Positions 47,224 to 58,835 of a stretch of 64,000 nucleotides of DNA are shown piece by piece (the stretch's first letter is position 1; each line of letters starts with the position of its first letter). The notes under the pieces were generated by a model that saw only the letters and a list, made by a program, of their open reading frames with translations, was not told the origin of the DNA and searched no databases. The stretch lies in NCBI GenBank assembly GCA_002224055.1, contig AZLU01000180.1, positions 1 to 64,000 of the forward strand, written 5' to 3'. A program made the position numbers and the translations under genes. This stretch comes from Pezizomycotina sp. ARF18 (lineage: Eukaryota; Ascomycota).

Positions 47224-49025
47224 TTAATTCTGCTGGTTGGGATATTTATCTCTCGCCCTTCAGCTTTTCGAAAGGCAATAGAAGCTGAGCGGTTAAATAT
47301 AAAATGCATAAGAGCATTCATGTACAATGTCATCAGCGATGGTCAAAGCTTACGCTAGTGACAAGAGATTATAATTGCTTGCATACATCGCACAACGGGA
47401 TAATTTCTGACGCTCATGATTGGCCAAATCATCTATAGCAATCCAGTTTGATTTTGATAATGTGAGTACTGATTTAAGGGTGTCCTGGCCATGGGCCATT
47501 TCCTTGATTTTCTTCTCGAGAAAGAGCTATAACATTCCGTGATGGTGTGGATGGCCCCAGGGCTATCAACTTGTCTCGAGATACCTAAAGCTTCAAAGCG
47601 AACGCTTTATGGTATAGCTGTTATACGGCGATGACTGCGTGGCGTTTTTGATATTTCTTTGTCCACGTTCGCTCCCAAATATGTATCAGATGTAATCGCC
47701 TTGCATAATATGCATTTGACCCCCAATTTTGGGGGGTTTAAACGGAATGGTGGGCCATGGAAGCAAGGAAAACCTCGATATTCAGTCTCCAAGCTTCTTC
47801 TAAGTGTTCTCTCACACTCAATTAGACGAAAGAACACCGGATCATTGAGCGAAACCCCCTGCTGGTTCGAAATGGCTTTCTGTCAGAGATATTTATGGAA
47901 CAGGAACTGTCAACCGGTGTACCCTCGAGCATCGGCGAGTCCGGGGCTATATGTACTGCTTAAAACTGCCCAGACTCCGGAAAAATATAGCCATAGCTAT
48001 TTTTGAGATGGAGATGAACCGTTGAAAGGCTGGGGCGTTGAACTACTGCGGGAAACAGTGTTGGTTCCATACGATCGTCCTACGGCATACAGTAAATTCT
48101 CAGTGCTTCTAGGACTAAGTACTAGCGTGCTCTAGGAACGATCAGTTGAAATTTCAGAGCCAATAAATCACAGCGCGCCGTCCCGCATTATAATCGGTTA
48201 CGGCGAGCTATAGACGCCACTGTTCCCGTAGTCCCTGGTCTAGATATTTTTGTCTTCGTTATTGCAAGCGGAAGCTATCTTGGGAAGAGGTTTGCAAGGG
48301 TAGGAGTGACTTCTAACTAGAAGGTTGAAGTGCATGGTAAATGAGGACCATTTCTACCAAAAACGCTACCATGGATCTTCTCACATGAAAAAGGGAGCCT
48401 CCAGAAATAAAGACTCCTGTCTACCCATGATGTTTTGAGAATTTGAGCCTAGACTTAGGCTGCTCTGTGCCAATGATGCATCAACGGAGACCCCGAAGGT
48501 TGGTGGGCCGAACATGCCTTAAATGCAGATGCGTACAAAGAGATAACAACTGGCACTGGCCCTCGTAGCTATGGCCACACCAATCATCCTAGTTTCGGAA
48601 TAATTTAAACGAGGCCTTGTCAGGCTAGGCTTTTCGCCAACTTATCTCCGTTGCAAGTCGCGATACATTAGCCTAAGAATTGCGTTCTCTTGCCTGACTT
48701 CTTACTTATCATCATAGAAACTATATCCAACAGTAACAAGATCCCTCAAATTTTGAGTACAGTTGCAATATACTTATTTGAGTGAATCAATGGGAGAGAA
48801 AAGTGATGCGTAGTTAGTGATTTATGAACGACGTATTGGTTGCAGTTATTCTACTGTGGGACATAAAGAGAACCACCACCTGAGGGAATAGTAATCAACG
48901 AAGCAGAATATAAACAAAGGTTAACAGCTCATGGACAATGGATCCTTTGTATGATCGTGTTGGAGGTCAAAAAATGCAGCCGTAGCTATCGCACATCATC
49001 ACCGTGACGATAGCAATTTACTGTT
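47224..49025. other. about 1.8 kb without a recognised gene
   Basis: A 115-codon plus frame at 47659-48006 starts from TTG and has no motif. No RNA gene or repeat recognised. A (TA)n run sits just before, near 47129-47141. Confidence 0.45.
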
Positions 49026-49029
49026 ACGC

Positions 49030-49707
49030 CTAAGACTCAGTTGTGTTCAACCTAACAACGCACAAGCGTACGTGCCCGTCCGGACTATCCACCGCTTCAA
49101 CTTTTTGCCACCCAATAACAACGCCCGGCCGCCTAAACCCAACACTCCTCAGGCCCTCCAGGACATTCTTGTACCTTGCAGTATTACCACCTGCCGGTTC
49201 CTCCAGCATACCCCTCTCGAACGCGGCAAGTATATGCGCCATCACATCGCCGACCGTAACGGCGCTTCCCTCTGTAGGGTTCTTCGCTTGTATCTCCCGC
49301 GCTTCAAAATACGTGGCCCTCACAACGATCGTCTCTACCGCTGGCGAAACCGCGTTTTCCGACCACACAGGCTTGAGATCGACCGGCGATAATGTACCGT
49401 CGGACGCCCGGCGGAAATTTAGTATTACTTCCGTATCCGCTGGAGATGTGAACGTGAAGTCTAACGATGACAGTGCGGGGTGGACATCGTAATCGCGCTT
49501 GCTGATCCGACGTGGTCGATTGGATGCGGGGAAGGCTACTGGCTTATCGCGGAAGAGCCGCCGGTCAACGGCGCCGAATGCTGCCTTGCTCTCCGGTCCG
49601 AGTATCGCTTTGAACTTCCTGCATATTAATGGGACTGTGAGCTTTAGATCTATGTATTTGAGATTTTCAAAGATCCTGAGGAGGATCTCTGTTGGTAGTA
49701 AATCCAT
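49030..49707 (-). CDS. F-box protein, intact single-exon gene
   Basis: An uninterrupted 225-codon frame from ATG (49705-49707) to the stop at 49030. The F-box occupies about residues 2-45: DLLPTEILLRIFENLKYIDL, then PLICRKFKAILG. The rest is a mixed alpha/beta region: SSLDFTFTSPADTEVILNF, SPAVETIVVRATYFEAREI and GDVMAHILAAFERGMLEEP, ending VRLCVVRLNTTES. Expected role: adaptor in an SCF ubiquitin ligase, binding Skp1 through the F-box and a target through the C-terminal part; the target cannot be inferred. It differs in layout from the 32-39 kb F-box family. It is one of the few genes here with no frame break. Confidence 0.8.
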   Translation of the reverse strand: MDLLPTEILLRIFENLKYIDLKLTVPLICRKFKAILGPESKAAFGAVDRRLFRDKPVAFPASNRPRRISKRDYDVHPALSSLDFTFTSPADTEVILNFRRASDGTLSPVDLKPVWSENAVSPAVETIVVRATYFEAREIQAKNPTEGSAVTVGDVMAHILAAFERGMLEEPAGGNTARYKNVLEGLRSVGFRRPGVVIGWQKVEAVDSPDGHVRLCVVRLNTTES

Positions 49708-49709
49708 TT

Positions 49710-49975
49710 TCCGTGCAAACTGCTCTGTAGTAATTATCTAAGGCTCTACTTTTCACGGCGTAAAACAGACAGGTTTCCCACATTGCTTAATCTTGATTGG
49801 CTGGATATCTTACCCGTGAACTGAGAAGATAATCAGTGACGAAATATGGACGAGTCTGCGTTTTCTGATATGATCTTGCTGCGTACCTCTCTGTCGCCAA
49901 CACTGTTACGTGAATCAATTAATCCCTCTAACATATATTTCCTTCTAATGAACATTCCCCTAACAATACCAAGGC
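49710..49975. promoter_or_regulatory. presumed promoter of the intact F-box gene
   Basis: About 270 bp between the two same-strand F-box genes. No TATA box stands out; the interval is inferred from position only. Confidence 0.25.
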
Positions 49976-49976
49976 T

Positions 49977-51751
49977 TTACTTCAGATCCTCGTGATAATT
50001 GTGCCAGCCTCGCTGCTCTTCAACACTTGGTATCGTTTTCATCAGCTCCGGCTCAATTAACGACTCAGAGTCCGACCAACGGCCACCTTGCTCTTTGCCG
50101 CGAAGCCAGTTTAGCAAAGACCCTAACGCGTCGTAGTCCTCCTGCTCGTCTGAATGTAGTGCCCTGCTCAGCACTTTACCTTTCCTCCAAGCCCGACAGA
50201 ACACTTGCGAATTCGTTATCCTATCAGAGTAATACAGTAACGAGAAAGAAACCTCCTTAAATGCAGGCGTTTTCCGCAATCGTTCGAAGATATTGTCGTC
50301 GTGCAGAAAGAGACCACGTGTTTTGGCGTCAAGGGCGCGCGGGAAGGCGCGGCCTAGCAGAACGCACGCGATGCCCTCCAGCCCTGCTAGAAAGTTGTGT
50401 ATATAAAGAAGCTAGTTCTCCCTCGTCCTTCGGAGGTGGATAGTCAGTTGAATACTACTCGATTTTGCTCCTATTTACTATTACTACATTATACTATCCA
50501 TTACAGTGTGTTGCTTTTCATGGTGACTACACTACACCCCGACAATATCTTTCCAGCGGTATTCTTTTTCCCCGACGAAGAATCCCACATAGATGAAGTT
50601 AATCTTCACCAGATTACCCTTCCCTGTTAGCTCCCGAAATATGCTGACGAGTGATTCGCCCTCGATCATAAGGTTGTTTGTCTTTAAGTTTTTTATGTTC
50701 GAGAGTATGCCAGACGCCCGCCAGAGGTGAGCATCGGCGCCAATCCATATGGGCGATTTTTCTAAATCCCATACGAGCGTTTCTAGACGGAGCTCAGTAT
50801 GCGGGTAGTTGTCGAAAAACTCATCTATCTCCTTATCTGCAGCATAATGATCCACGGCGTCCAAGATTTGTTTCTCCTCGTAGCCTGAAAAAAATCGTCA
50901 CTGTCAATTTGACACAGGCAGAGATTGAGTATTGGCTAGAAACAAAACACTGTTAAACAATGTTACACGTTTGGGTAGGAGGACCTACTATTGTGGATCT
51001 ACAGCATTCTAGATCGAGTTAGAACACCTGAGCCTTGTCACTTAAACCCCGACCGCGTCGATATGACGCCGCTCCATCTCATGAGCTTGCAGGATTGATC
51101 TGGTCATCATCAAGTAGAACGCCTTCGCTGGTTCCATCGAAAGAGAATCAATAAGCTTCGCGTCGCCTTCGTCCCTTATGTTTCCCTCATAATCCCCTAC
51201 GCCGCCAACGAGGCCGGCGGAGAGGCGGTGTATCCTTAGCGGGCAAGCGCGGAAGAATTCTCTTAGCGTAGGTTCAACTTCTTCTACCCATCTGCGTGCT
51301 TCGTCTTCCCGAGGCTCGCCCTCGCCTTGAGCCAAAGGCATGAGGCCTTCGCCGTAAAATCCCCAGTCTCCCTCAGCGCATATGACTCCAATAGGAATTA
51401 TCAGGTCCTTCAGGTACGTCAAAGGCTTCGTATTTGACGCCGCGAGCTCTTTCATCCGCTGGACCGCAGGCGCCTTGTATAACGGCAACCTCATGCGCTC
51501 GAATAGGTACTCGGTAGCAAATGAATTACAGGCCCGAGTCACGAGGCGCAGGGTTTGGAGCATAGCGTAGTCATGGTCGTCGTTCTCATTGTCGTACTTC
51601 CACGGGTGTCCTGCGAAGCATTGAACGATCTAAGGCGCTCAGTGTCATAATAGAAAAGCAAGCGCTCCGGTAATTGAATACTCGCCCTCAGCTGTAGATC
51701 GTGAGGAAGAAACGTTGCGGTCGTTGTCTCCACCGTACTCTTAACGTCCAT
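49977..51751 (-). pseudogene. F-box/LRR-like protein with introns and a frame break
   Basis: ATG at 51751 (MDVKSTVETTTATFLPHD). The F-box-like region LRASIQLPERLLFYYDTERL is followed, after a 1-nt frame change near 51630, by DHDYAMLQTLRLVTRACNSF and ATEYLFERMRLPLYK. The exon runs to 51042 (FRACPLRIHRLSAGLVGGVG). After a probable intron, the LRR-like part continues at 50890-50532: LRLETLVWDLEKSPIWIG and NLKTNNLMIEGESLVSIFRE. A last exon follows an ACTAG acceptor near 50418 and reads FLAGLEGIACVLLGRAFPRA and SFSLLYYSDRITNSQVFCRA, to the stop at 49977. The reading LETLVW..L......IKNL..N.L..EGE is typical of the leucine-repeat half of fungal F-box proteins. Predicted SCF adaptor. Confidence 0.6.
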
Positions 51752-51754
51752 TTT

Positions 51755-52230
51755 GAAATAAATCTTTGTTTCCGAAGTGCCCAAAAAAAGAGAGAAAAAA
51801 TGACACACTAGGATCGGGAACTGAGTAGTTGTTTATATACTTAAGTAACTTCCAAGTTATTCCGTGGTACCCTCATGGGTAGTGAGGAGCAGCTGAATTA
51901 GCATTTCAACCAACTAGCTGGCAGCTGAAAATTCAGGTTTTGCAATCTCAACTTTGAGCCTCACCGTTCACGTCTTGCAGATCCGAATTATATTGATCTA
52001 AGTATGGATTGGCTATACGTGCTTACATTTACTGGGACTCACGACACCAGATACAATTTTCTTCCAGAGCTACATCTCCTAGATTCCTCCCAGCTAATTA
52101 CTATCCATTCATACTATCAATTACAAAATTTGGCACCCCTAGGATATCCAGAGAGGTAATCTATGACCTGGATTAGATCTAGAGCTGTTCCGCCACCCTG
52201 AACTTGAGTGGCGGGTACCCACTGCCACCG
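51755..52230. other. intergenic
   Basis: Promoter side of the F-box/LRR gene and 3' flank of the next minus-strand gene. Nothing recognised. Confidence 0.4.
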
Positions 52231-52232
52231 TC

Positions 52233-52748
52233 TTAGACCTTTGTACATTGAAGGCAGACCGGGGGCTTCATAGATAGATTGAAAGACATTAGCCACACCG
52301 CCCCGAGAGAGATCGAGAAAGACTGATGATGCAAGGCTTCACTTACCCAAATCTTGAGGCATATATTACAGCAGAGTTGTTTCTCGAGCTTATTTCCGTC
52401 CAATTCTACGCCGTCGCACTTTCCGTTCCGTGCAGGAAGACCTAATCGGAAGCGTTTAGCTACTTTTTTCTCATCCAAAAATCGTGTGCAGCCGGAGGAG
52501 ACAGATCACTTACACATAATGCCTTGATACGAGGTACCACCGGAAGGACTTCCCCATCTCTTGGGATTCCGAGCAGCACTGGTTCTTCCAGGGCTCGCAT
52601 TGAGCCTTGTCCTTGAGCATGAAGTAGTTCGCGAGCTGCTGGTAGTAGTAAGACTGAGTGCGGCAGCGTCGGAGGCGCGAGACGGCAGCGCGAAAGCAAG
52701 CTGCGGTACGGCAAATACGAGAGCGGTGGCAGCGATAAGGAACTTCAT
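52233..52748 (-). CDS. small secreted Cys-containing protein, copy 1
   Basis: ATG at 52748 with a clear signal peptide (MKFLIAATALVFAVPQLAFA, then LPSRASDAA). Three exons. Intron 1 starts at a GTAAGT ending at 52513 on the high side. Intron 2 (52266-52346) ends in GAAG. Exon 2 encodes LPARNGKCDGVELDGNKLEK, then QLCCNICLKIW; exon 3 (52233-52265) encodes PPVCLQCTKV. The start frame runs through exon 1 without a stop. However, similarity to copy 2 lies in another frame (SYYYQQLANYF...CEPWKNQCCSES). So either exon 1 is frame-shifted relative to its sibling or the two diverged. Extracellular; resembles the size and cysteine content of candidate fungal effectors, but function is unknown. Confidence 0.55.
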
Positions 52749-52759
52749 TTTGCTTATTG

Positions 52760-53815
52760 CAGTGTTATTTTTGGTTACAAATAAACAGAGTCTAAAGGTT
52801 GATACTAGATTGAAGAGTAGAGTCGGACTTGGATTATAGAATTGCTGACTGCGGGACTGAAGAGCTGATCTCTTGAGAATGTAGTTTCTCCTGGAATGTG
52901 ACATCTATTTATGTACTAGATTCCTCCGCTGACGGGCTTCAGGAGTATGTCTTCTTACGAGCTAATCGCTCTACTCCCATGCCTTCTCTCTCCTCTCTCT
53001 CTAGACCTGCTTTAGTGATACATGCTATGCAGGAAAGCACAGTTGGCAATACGCCGACGGGAAAAAGAAGCCGGGATGAGCGATTTTCTAACTAAACATG
53101 TTGTTCATCAACATTTGCGTTTGTACAACTTCCGCTTGCGTAGCTACTGTGACGAGGTTAGACAACCCCACAGGGTAATCGAACAGTTCCTTCTTATTCC
53201 AATCGTATTATCCTGGGAGCGATCTCCAAGGGACAATTCTCCCTCTAAAAATTGAAGGTGAAAGCTGTATGTATAGACGAACACGGACAATAAGGTCTAA
53301 ATACAGAAATCTTCAATGTTCTGAACGACGATTGCGCCCTTGCCCTACATGCAAGCTTACAGCATCAGTACTACATCCATCCGGGAAGGATATCGTATCG
53401 CTGCCAACCGGCCTCTCACATCAAGGATCAGCCAAGCGAAATACGACATATTCGAAATTTATTCTCCTCGCGATCTGTGCTCTGTCATTTATATTCCGCA
53501 TATTGATACGCTTAGTGCGTCAACTATTATAATAGAAAACAATACACAGGACATATCGTGGACCATCTTTTTCGGATATAGTGCTATAGTATCACACAGG
53601 TAACATGACAGAAATTTCACTCAAATTGGACACATAAACTAGCTATCATAGTTCAAAATTTCTATTGGAATTTCCCCCTCGCCTTACTTTTACCAACTTA
53701 GAATCTCAATCGAATCTGAGCCTGACACTTGTGAATACATGGACGTATATATTCAGCCACTTTGCTCGGCCGCTTTACTCGGCCATTGGCATGTCTAGCG
53801 GCGCAACGGGCCGAA
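52760..53815. other. spacer between the two small secreted genes
   Basis: About 1 kb of plus and minus frames under 90 codons, no motifs. Holds the promoter of copy 1. Confidence 0.45.
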
Positions 53816-53816
53816 C

Positions 53817-54356
53817 CTAGGCTTCAGGCTTTAAACAGCCCTGGCAGAAGGACGCCGGCTAGAGCCAAGTGAGTCTCGTGAGCTAAGAATTAACTTGATA
53901 CTACAAGGGTATGAACAAATCATGGTGAGATATAGTACTTACGAGATCGCCTGTACACACCGCACAGCAAAGACGCTCAAGGAATTTCTCACCCCGGTGC
54001 TCCACATCCTCTCATATGGCGTCCTGAGGGACAAACAGACCTTTTCAAAAGCAACGCGGTGTAGTTGAACATAGGCTCCTTAGCACGTATACCCGGGAAG
54101 GGAAAGCATTTTGAGACTTACACCTAAAGGCGTCGTAAACTGCGTCGCCATCTCCATTCTCCCTTCTTTTCTCCGATTGTTGGCAACAGGCGGCTACCGT
54201 GACCCTTGCAGGTACCCTGCGCATGTAAAGGAAGTAACACGCGAGTTGCTGGTAGTAGTAGGATTTCACCATCAGCTCTGAAGAGCGAGAAGGGCGAGCG
54301 CTGACGGCGTGCGATCCGGCAAGCGCGAAGACAGATACCGCAACGAGTAGCTTCAT
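53817..54356 (-). pseudogene. small secreted Cys-containing protein, copy 2
   Basis: ATG at 54356, signal peptide MKLLVAVSVFALAGSHAVSA, then RPSRSSELMVKSYYYQQLAC. Exon 1 ends at a donor near 54121, the same length (235 nt) as exon 1 of copy 1. Exon 2 (about 53943-54023) includes HRGEKFLERLCCAVCTGDL, matching copy 1's KLEKQLCCNICLKIW. Exon 3 (53817-53858) encodes PASFCQGCLKPEA, matching PPVCLQCTKV, each with a CxxC. Three-exon structure and intron positions are conserved between the copies. The frame consistent with the family appears interrupted, so this copy may be dead. Function unknown. Confidence 0.55.
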
Positions 54357-54359
54357 TGT

Positions 54360-55290
54360 GAACGGTGATCGTAGGCGCTAAAGTTGTAATGAAAGGAGTT
54401 TTCTCTGTTGCTCAAGTGTAGTAGTTCAATATTCCTGCTAAAACCAGCGTATAGATGAAGTTGATCCGATGCACAAGGCGAATCTAGTGTCTATTTATGC
54501 TTCCATTTTCTATGCTGTTGTTATACTGTAGCTTCGATTTGAGGTTCTCTTCCGTCCAAGTAAGACTGGAAACGGTCGTGTGCGTCCAGTTAAGCCAGGC
54601 ACACCGTCGGCGCGAGGGATTGCCGCCGCTCAGACTCTAGATTTTTAAGTTCAGTCGTGACGGTAATCAAACTATGACAGGAAGACAAGGCATCACGGCT
54701 CTCATAATATGGACTTAGCTTTGGGAATCTACACTTGTGTCACAGTAAACATACGACCTAAACGTCCTTCTATTTCTCCGTCGGTGAGTAGGAGAGATTT
54801 CCCATAGTGCCTCATTTCCTCAACTTTGCCGTAGTACAGTCACCAAATCGATGGTATGAGTATTGATGGAAAACGCTTGAATAGATGCCATAGCCAGGCA
54901 ATGGCAAGAAGGATGAAATGCAATCGGTATTAAAATTAAATAACTTGGTAAAAGCTGAGCACGAGAAAGAAGATACAACCAAAGAAACCCCCATAAGTAA
55001 AACTTTTACAGATCACTCAGTCTGACTATAGACCAGGATGACAGGAGTGAAGAATACAGTAAGAATGAAGATGATGATGGATGGAGCGCTAAAAGGACGA
55101 CATAAAACGAAATAGAAATGCAAGGGGGCACGGAGGCGGAAACAACAAAAACAGAAAGAAAAAGGTACTTGCTCTTCAGAGATGCAAAACACCAGTAAAA
55201 AGACTAGGGGAAAATGTGAAAACAAAACACATGCAAGGAGGTATAAAACATATCATAATACATGGAGGGAAGATCGGCCGTTACTTATTT
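54360..55290. other. intergenic
   Basis: Promoter side of copy 2 and 3' flank of the next receptor gene. No recognisable gene. Confidence 0.45.
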
Positions 55291-55294
55291 ACAT

Positions 55295-56944
55295 CTATAG
55301 TGGTGTAAATTTTTCGAATGATAAGTTCAGCGCCGCCATGCTTGTTCTGGGGGGAGCGGGTACTGGCGGCGGTGCGGAGGGCGGGAGCTGTAGACTTTGC
55401 CTCACGGGGGCGCCCAAACCTCTGAACGGAGGGTCAGATGCCTGAGAGTCTAGGGAGTCTGAGCTCGTGCCCGGGGAATAAGCCGATGATGCAAGCGATC
55501 TGTGTGGTACCTCCAGCTCGCCGTCGGAGTACCTCCTGGATGATCTATTAGATGGAATCCTCTCAAAGTTGGCATTCTCGCCGTCGCGCGACTTCTCCGA
55601 TCGACTGCCTGAAGACTCTGAGTCGGCGGTTCTACAATTATGCCTATCCCATTGACCTTATTCATCTCCAACAGTATCGGACCGCCGAGGGAACGGAAGC
55701 CACCGAGGTTGGTGCTGGTAATGGTGTCAGAAGGGTACACAATGTCCACCGGGTGCTGCGAGGCGTCGGACTTCTTCCTTGGGGTTCCGGGATCGCTCAT
55801 GATCCATCCGGCTTCGATGTTGATCACATCTCCCTGCCCACCGGTCTTCCACCTGACGAGCACGTTGCGAATGCCAGGCGCGCACGCTACCGTGATACCG
55901 ACAGCGGCCTCGAACTGCTCGCATAGGACAGCATTGGAATTCGCCTTCCAGGTGAACTCATCGAATCCTCCTAGCCTGAGGAACAAGAACCTGGCGAACC
56001 CACAACACCACGCCGTGAAACCAATGAATAACAATAGTATCAGTTCCGCCCGGCGTTGTTTTACCGTCTTAACAAATATCAGTCGCAGTGGTGCTGCGAC
56101 AACGAGACCATCAAGTACTACTTGGGAGATCGCAGACGCAAGGCAGAGCTTCGTCGAGCGACAATGTAGCTCCGCGCGGCGGAATACGTTATAGCGGCGG
56201 ATGGCGGCATGCATTGAAAGATGAAGGAGGTTGTGAGAACGATGGCTAGGATGATGGACAGGAGGGCTATGGCGTTACAGAACACGATACATCTAGAGTT
56301 TGTCTGGTGATAGAGGCGACGGAAGAAGAAGAGCAGGGATAGTCGGATGAGAGTGAGTTGGTAGAGGGCAAGGTATTGTATTGCGTCTAATCAAAAATAT
56401 ATCTCGTTAGTATAATCCCACGGCAAAACATGTTTCATTTAATTCTTATAATTACTGACATTGTATCTATGTATAAAAATTAGCATTTTTTCACCTATAC
56501 TTGGATCGAGATCGGCATGACAATCCACACAGCTACTTACCTTTAATGATATCTCTATTGACGAGAATTTCAGATCCATCGCATGGTAGCCCCATTGTAG
56601 ATTCCCCGCTCATAACAGCTCAGGGCGGTGAGGACCCATGTGAGTACCAGGGCGATAGCAAGGCTATAGTCGTCCAACAACGGCTTCCCGTTATTCAACC
56701 TTCGCAGCAGGAGCCTGTCGTAGAACCGTAGGAACACCGCGATGGTGGCTACAACTACCGTAACAATGTTCAACGCTATTAGCAATGCCCCCCGATCCGA
56801 TGGCGTGTATCCTAGATCCTTCGATTCTTGGGTAATCGATATTGTCGTAACATTGTCGTGAGGGTGCCACAGGCTAATAAGCCTTAATATATTTGCAAAG
56901 TCGTCTGCGGTCTGACCCGTCGAGTAAACGTGTTGTCGGTCCAT
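55295..56944 (-). pseudogene. rhodopsin-like integral membrane protein 4, frame-broken
   Basis: ATG at 56944 (MDRQHVYSTGQTADDF). TM1 reads ALLIALNIVTVVVATIAVFL, then RFYDRLLLRRL and DDYSLAIALVLTWVLTAL. A break near 56575 precedes SEILVNRDIIK. The intron 56387-56540 (GTAAGT...GATTAG) joins this to DAIQYLALYQLTLIRLSLLF and FFRRLY. Later come SQVVLDGLVVAAPLRLIFVK, FTAWCCGFARFLFLRLGGFD and EAAVGITVACAPGIRNVLVR. The cytosolic tail is hidden in a different frame after a break near 55590 and reads NANFERIPSNRSSRRYSDGE to LNLSFEKFTPL, stop 55295-55297. The FQC-type residues after TM3 fall in an alternate frame too. PTH11-like class; ligand unknown. Confidence 0.75.
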
Positions 56945-56949
56945 ATCAA

Positions 56950-58830
56950 ACTGCAAAAGCTATCGACCCTTTGATACCGACCTTCGTGACTCTCATTCCC
57001 TCCTCATAACCTGGAGACGGAAAAGGAGAGAAATCGGGAGAGAAAAATTCACGCAGCGATTAAAGCGGGGAAGGGACGGCCCTTTTTATCCATCTCTTAA
57101 TATTTCCTTGTGTCGATAGAATCCCGGGATTTTTGACAGTCCAGACCGGTGGAGACAAGACCTTAATATTAATAATAAGTATTTAATATTCAGGAAATTT
57201 ACTCACACCAACTCATTCTCCAAGACACTAGAAGGGAAAAAGAAACGATATGCAACGAGGCCAATAGGCTACGCTTCTAAGTACGAGAGGTAACGGGGAG
57301 GGTTTTTCGCTGGCGTTTTTTCTCTTCGTTAAGGGGAACTCTCCGAGCGCGAGGCGTTATATCGATTTATTCTATTGGAACGAATTTTAATATGCAAGGT
57401 TCCAACACGAATCACATCTGTCAACTCCAAAACGAGCAATTATCGACCCTTGCTTGTCACATCCTTTCCACCCGGTAGACGATAGCTCGCCAATTGGAAT
57501 CTTCCGATACCCACCGGTCCCAAAGCCAGGTGATGCCAAGGCGGGGAACAGGAAGAGTAGGTTATTTGGGCCCAGAACCAAGCCGTTGCAGGAAAGGATG
57601 GCGGCCATACGGCGCCTCACAGCCGAAGAGCGGTTTTAATAGCGTCGTCTATTATACACATTACGAGATTACAAGCATGCACGATCCTCGAACTAGCCAA
57701 ACTAGAACTAAACCAAATCAAAATCCCAGGGTCCCGGGCCAGCCCGGAGGCCGGGAGATGAGAAAACCCTGGAAGTGATATCTATCCGCCTGTCCTAGGA
57801 TCCTCGTGGAAGACTCCACTCTCGATGTTTTGGTTATATTGTGTCGGATACGTCGGGAAACATAAAAAATATCAATCTGGCTAGTTATTTCTAAGCTCTA
57901 GACTAATATCTTCTCTTATAAATCCAATGGGATTCTCAGGGATATTATGATCCACTCACTAACAATGCTTTCCAGTGATGAAATAGCAAGAGCGGGCGTG
58001 TATAACACAAATTATTCTCTATTCCAACTGGAGACATTAACAACACTCGATGAAGCGAAATGAAGGCTAACATTTCTGGACCCCCTTTTTTTGGTCTAGA
58101 ATTTTATTGCTGGAATAAGTTCACGATATAGTTCCGTAGAGGAGCTCGAGGCTTATAGCTTAGATATCTTAGTTCATAAGGTTTTGGCACACGTGGCTCC
58201 GCCTGATCCAATCGACGCCTTGTCCGGTCATCACGGGACGCAGGATTGAAAATGAAGCGCCTAGACTCGCAACGCGATAGGGATAAGACTACCCTTTGCT
58301 TAGGAAATACCGAATTATTGGTTCCAGTCTTTTTTAGCCCAGCCCTCACGCTGACCAACAACACACCAGGACACGAAATAGAGGAATCAACGTCAGCTCA
58401 ATCGTATGACACCAAGCAAAGGCTAATCCAAGAATCTTCTCAAATTCTACCTAGCGAGTTTAATGAATATCGCGAAGAATTACGACGCCTTAATGGCATC
58501 TGGAGGCCAATTTTCTTCAAGCTAATCTCCCTATAAAAGTCAGTTGGTTCCACCCAATTTCAAGTTTTAGCGTCCAAATCTCGGTCATGATTTGCTTATC
58601 AATTGTTGCGATCTTCCACGGAGATCGTCTAGGCTCGCTAATAATTGCGAATGGACACTATTTAATTCTAGATAAAGCCAAGCTGAAAAAATCAAAGCTC
58701 TGTTGCTTGCTTACTATTCGATAATGCTACAAATTTAATCTACACCAATGCACAGCGTTGGGATCTCCTGCTTTACAACTAGTGCGACCTATGATCTTGA
58801 ATAATAGCAAACCTTGAGTGCTCCGTGGTC
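56950..58830. other. about 1.9 kb without a recognised gene
   Basis: A minus frame from ATG near 57605 (MAAILSCNGLVLGPNNLLFL) has a leader-like start and five Cys, but no support beyond that. A plus frame at 58246-58536 (ATG, helical C-terminus) is also unproven. No repeats or RNA genes seen. Confidence 0.4.
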
Positions 58831-58835
58831 TATTA

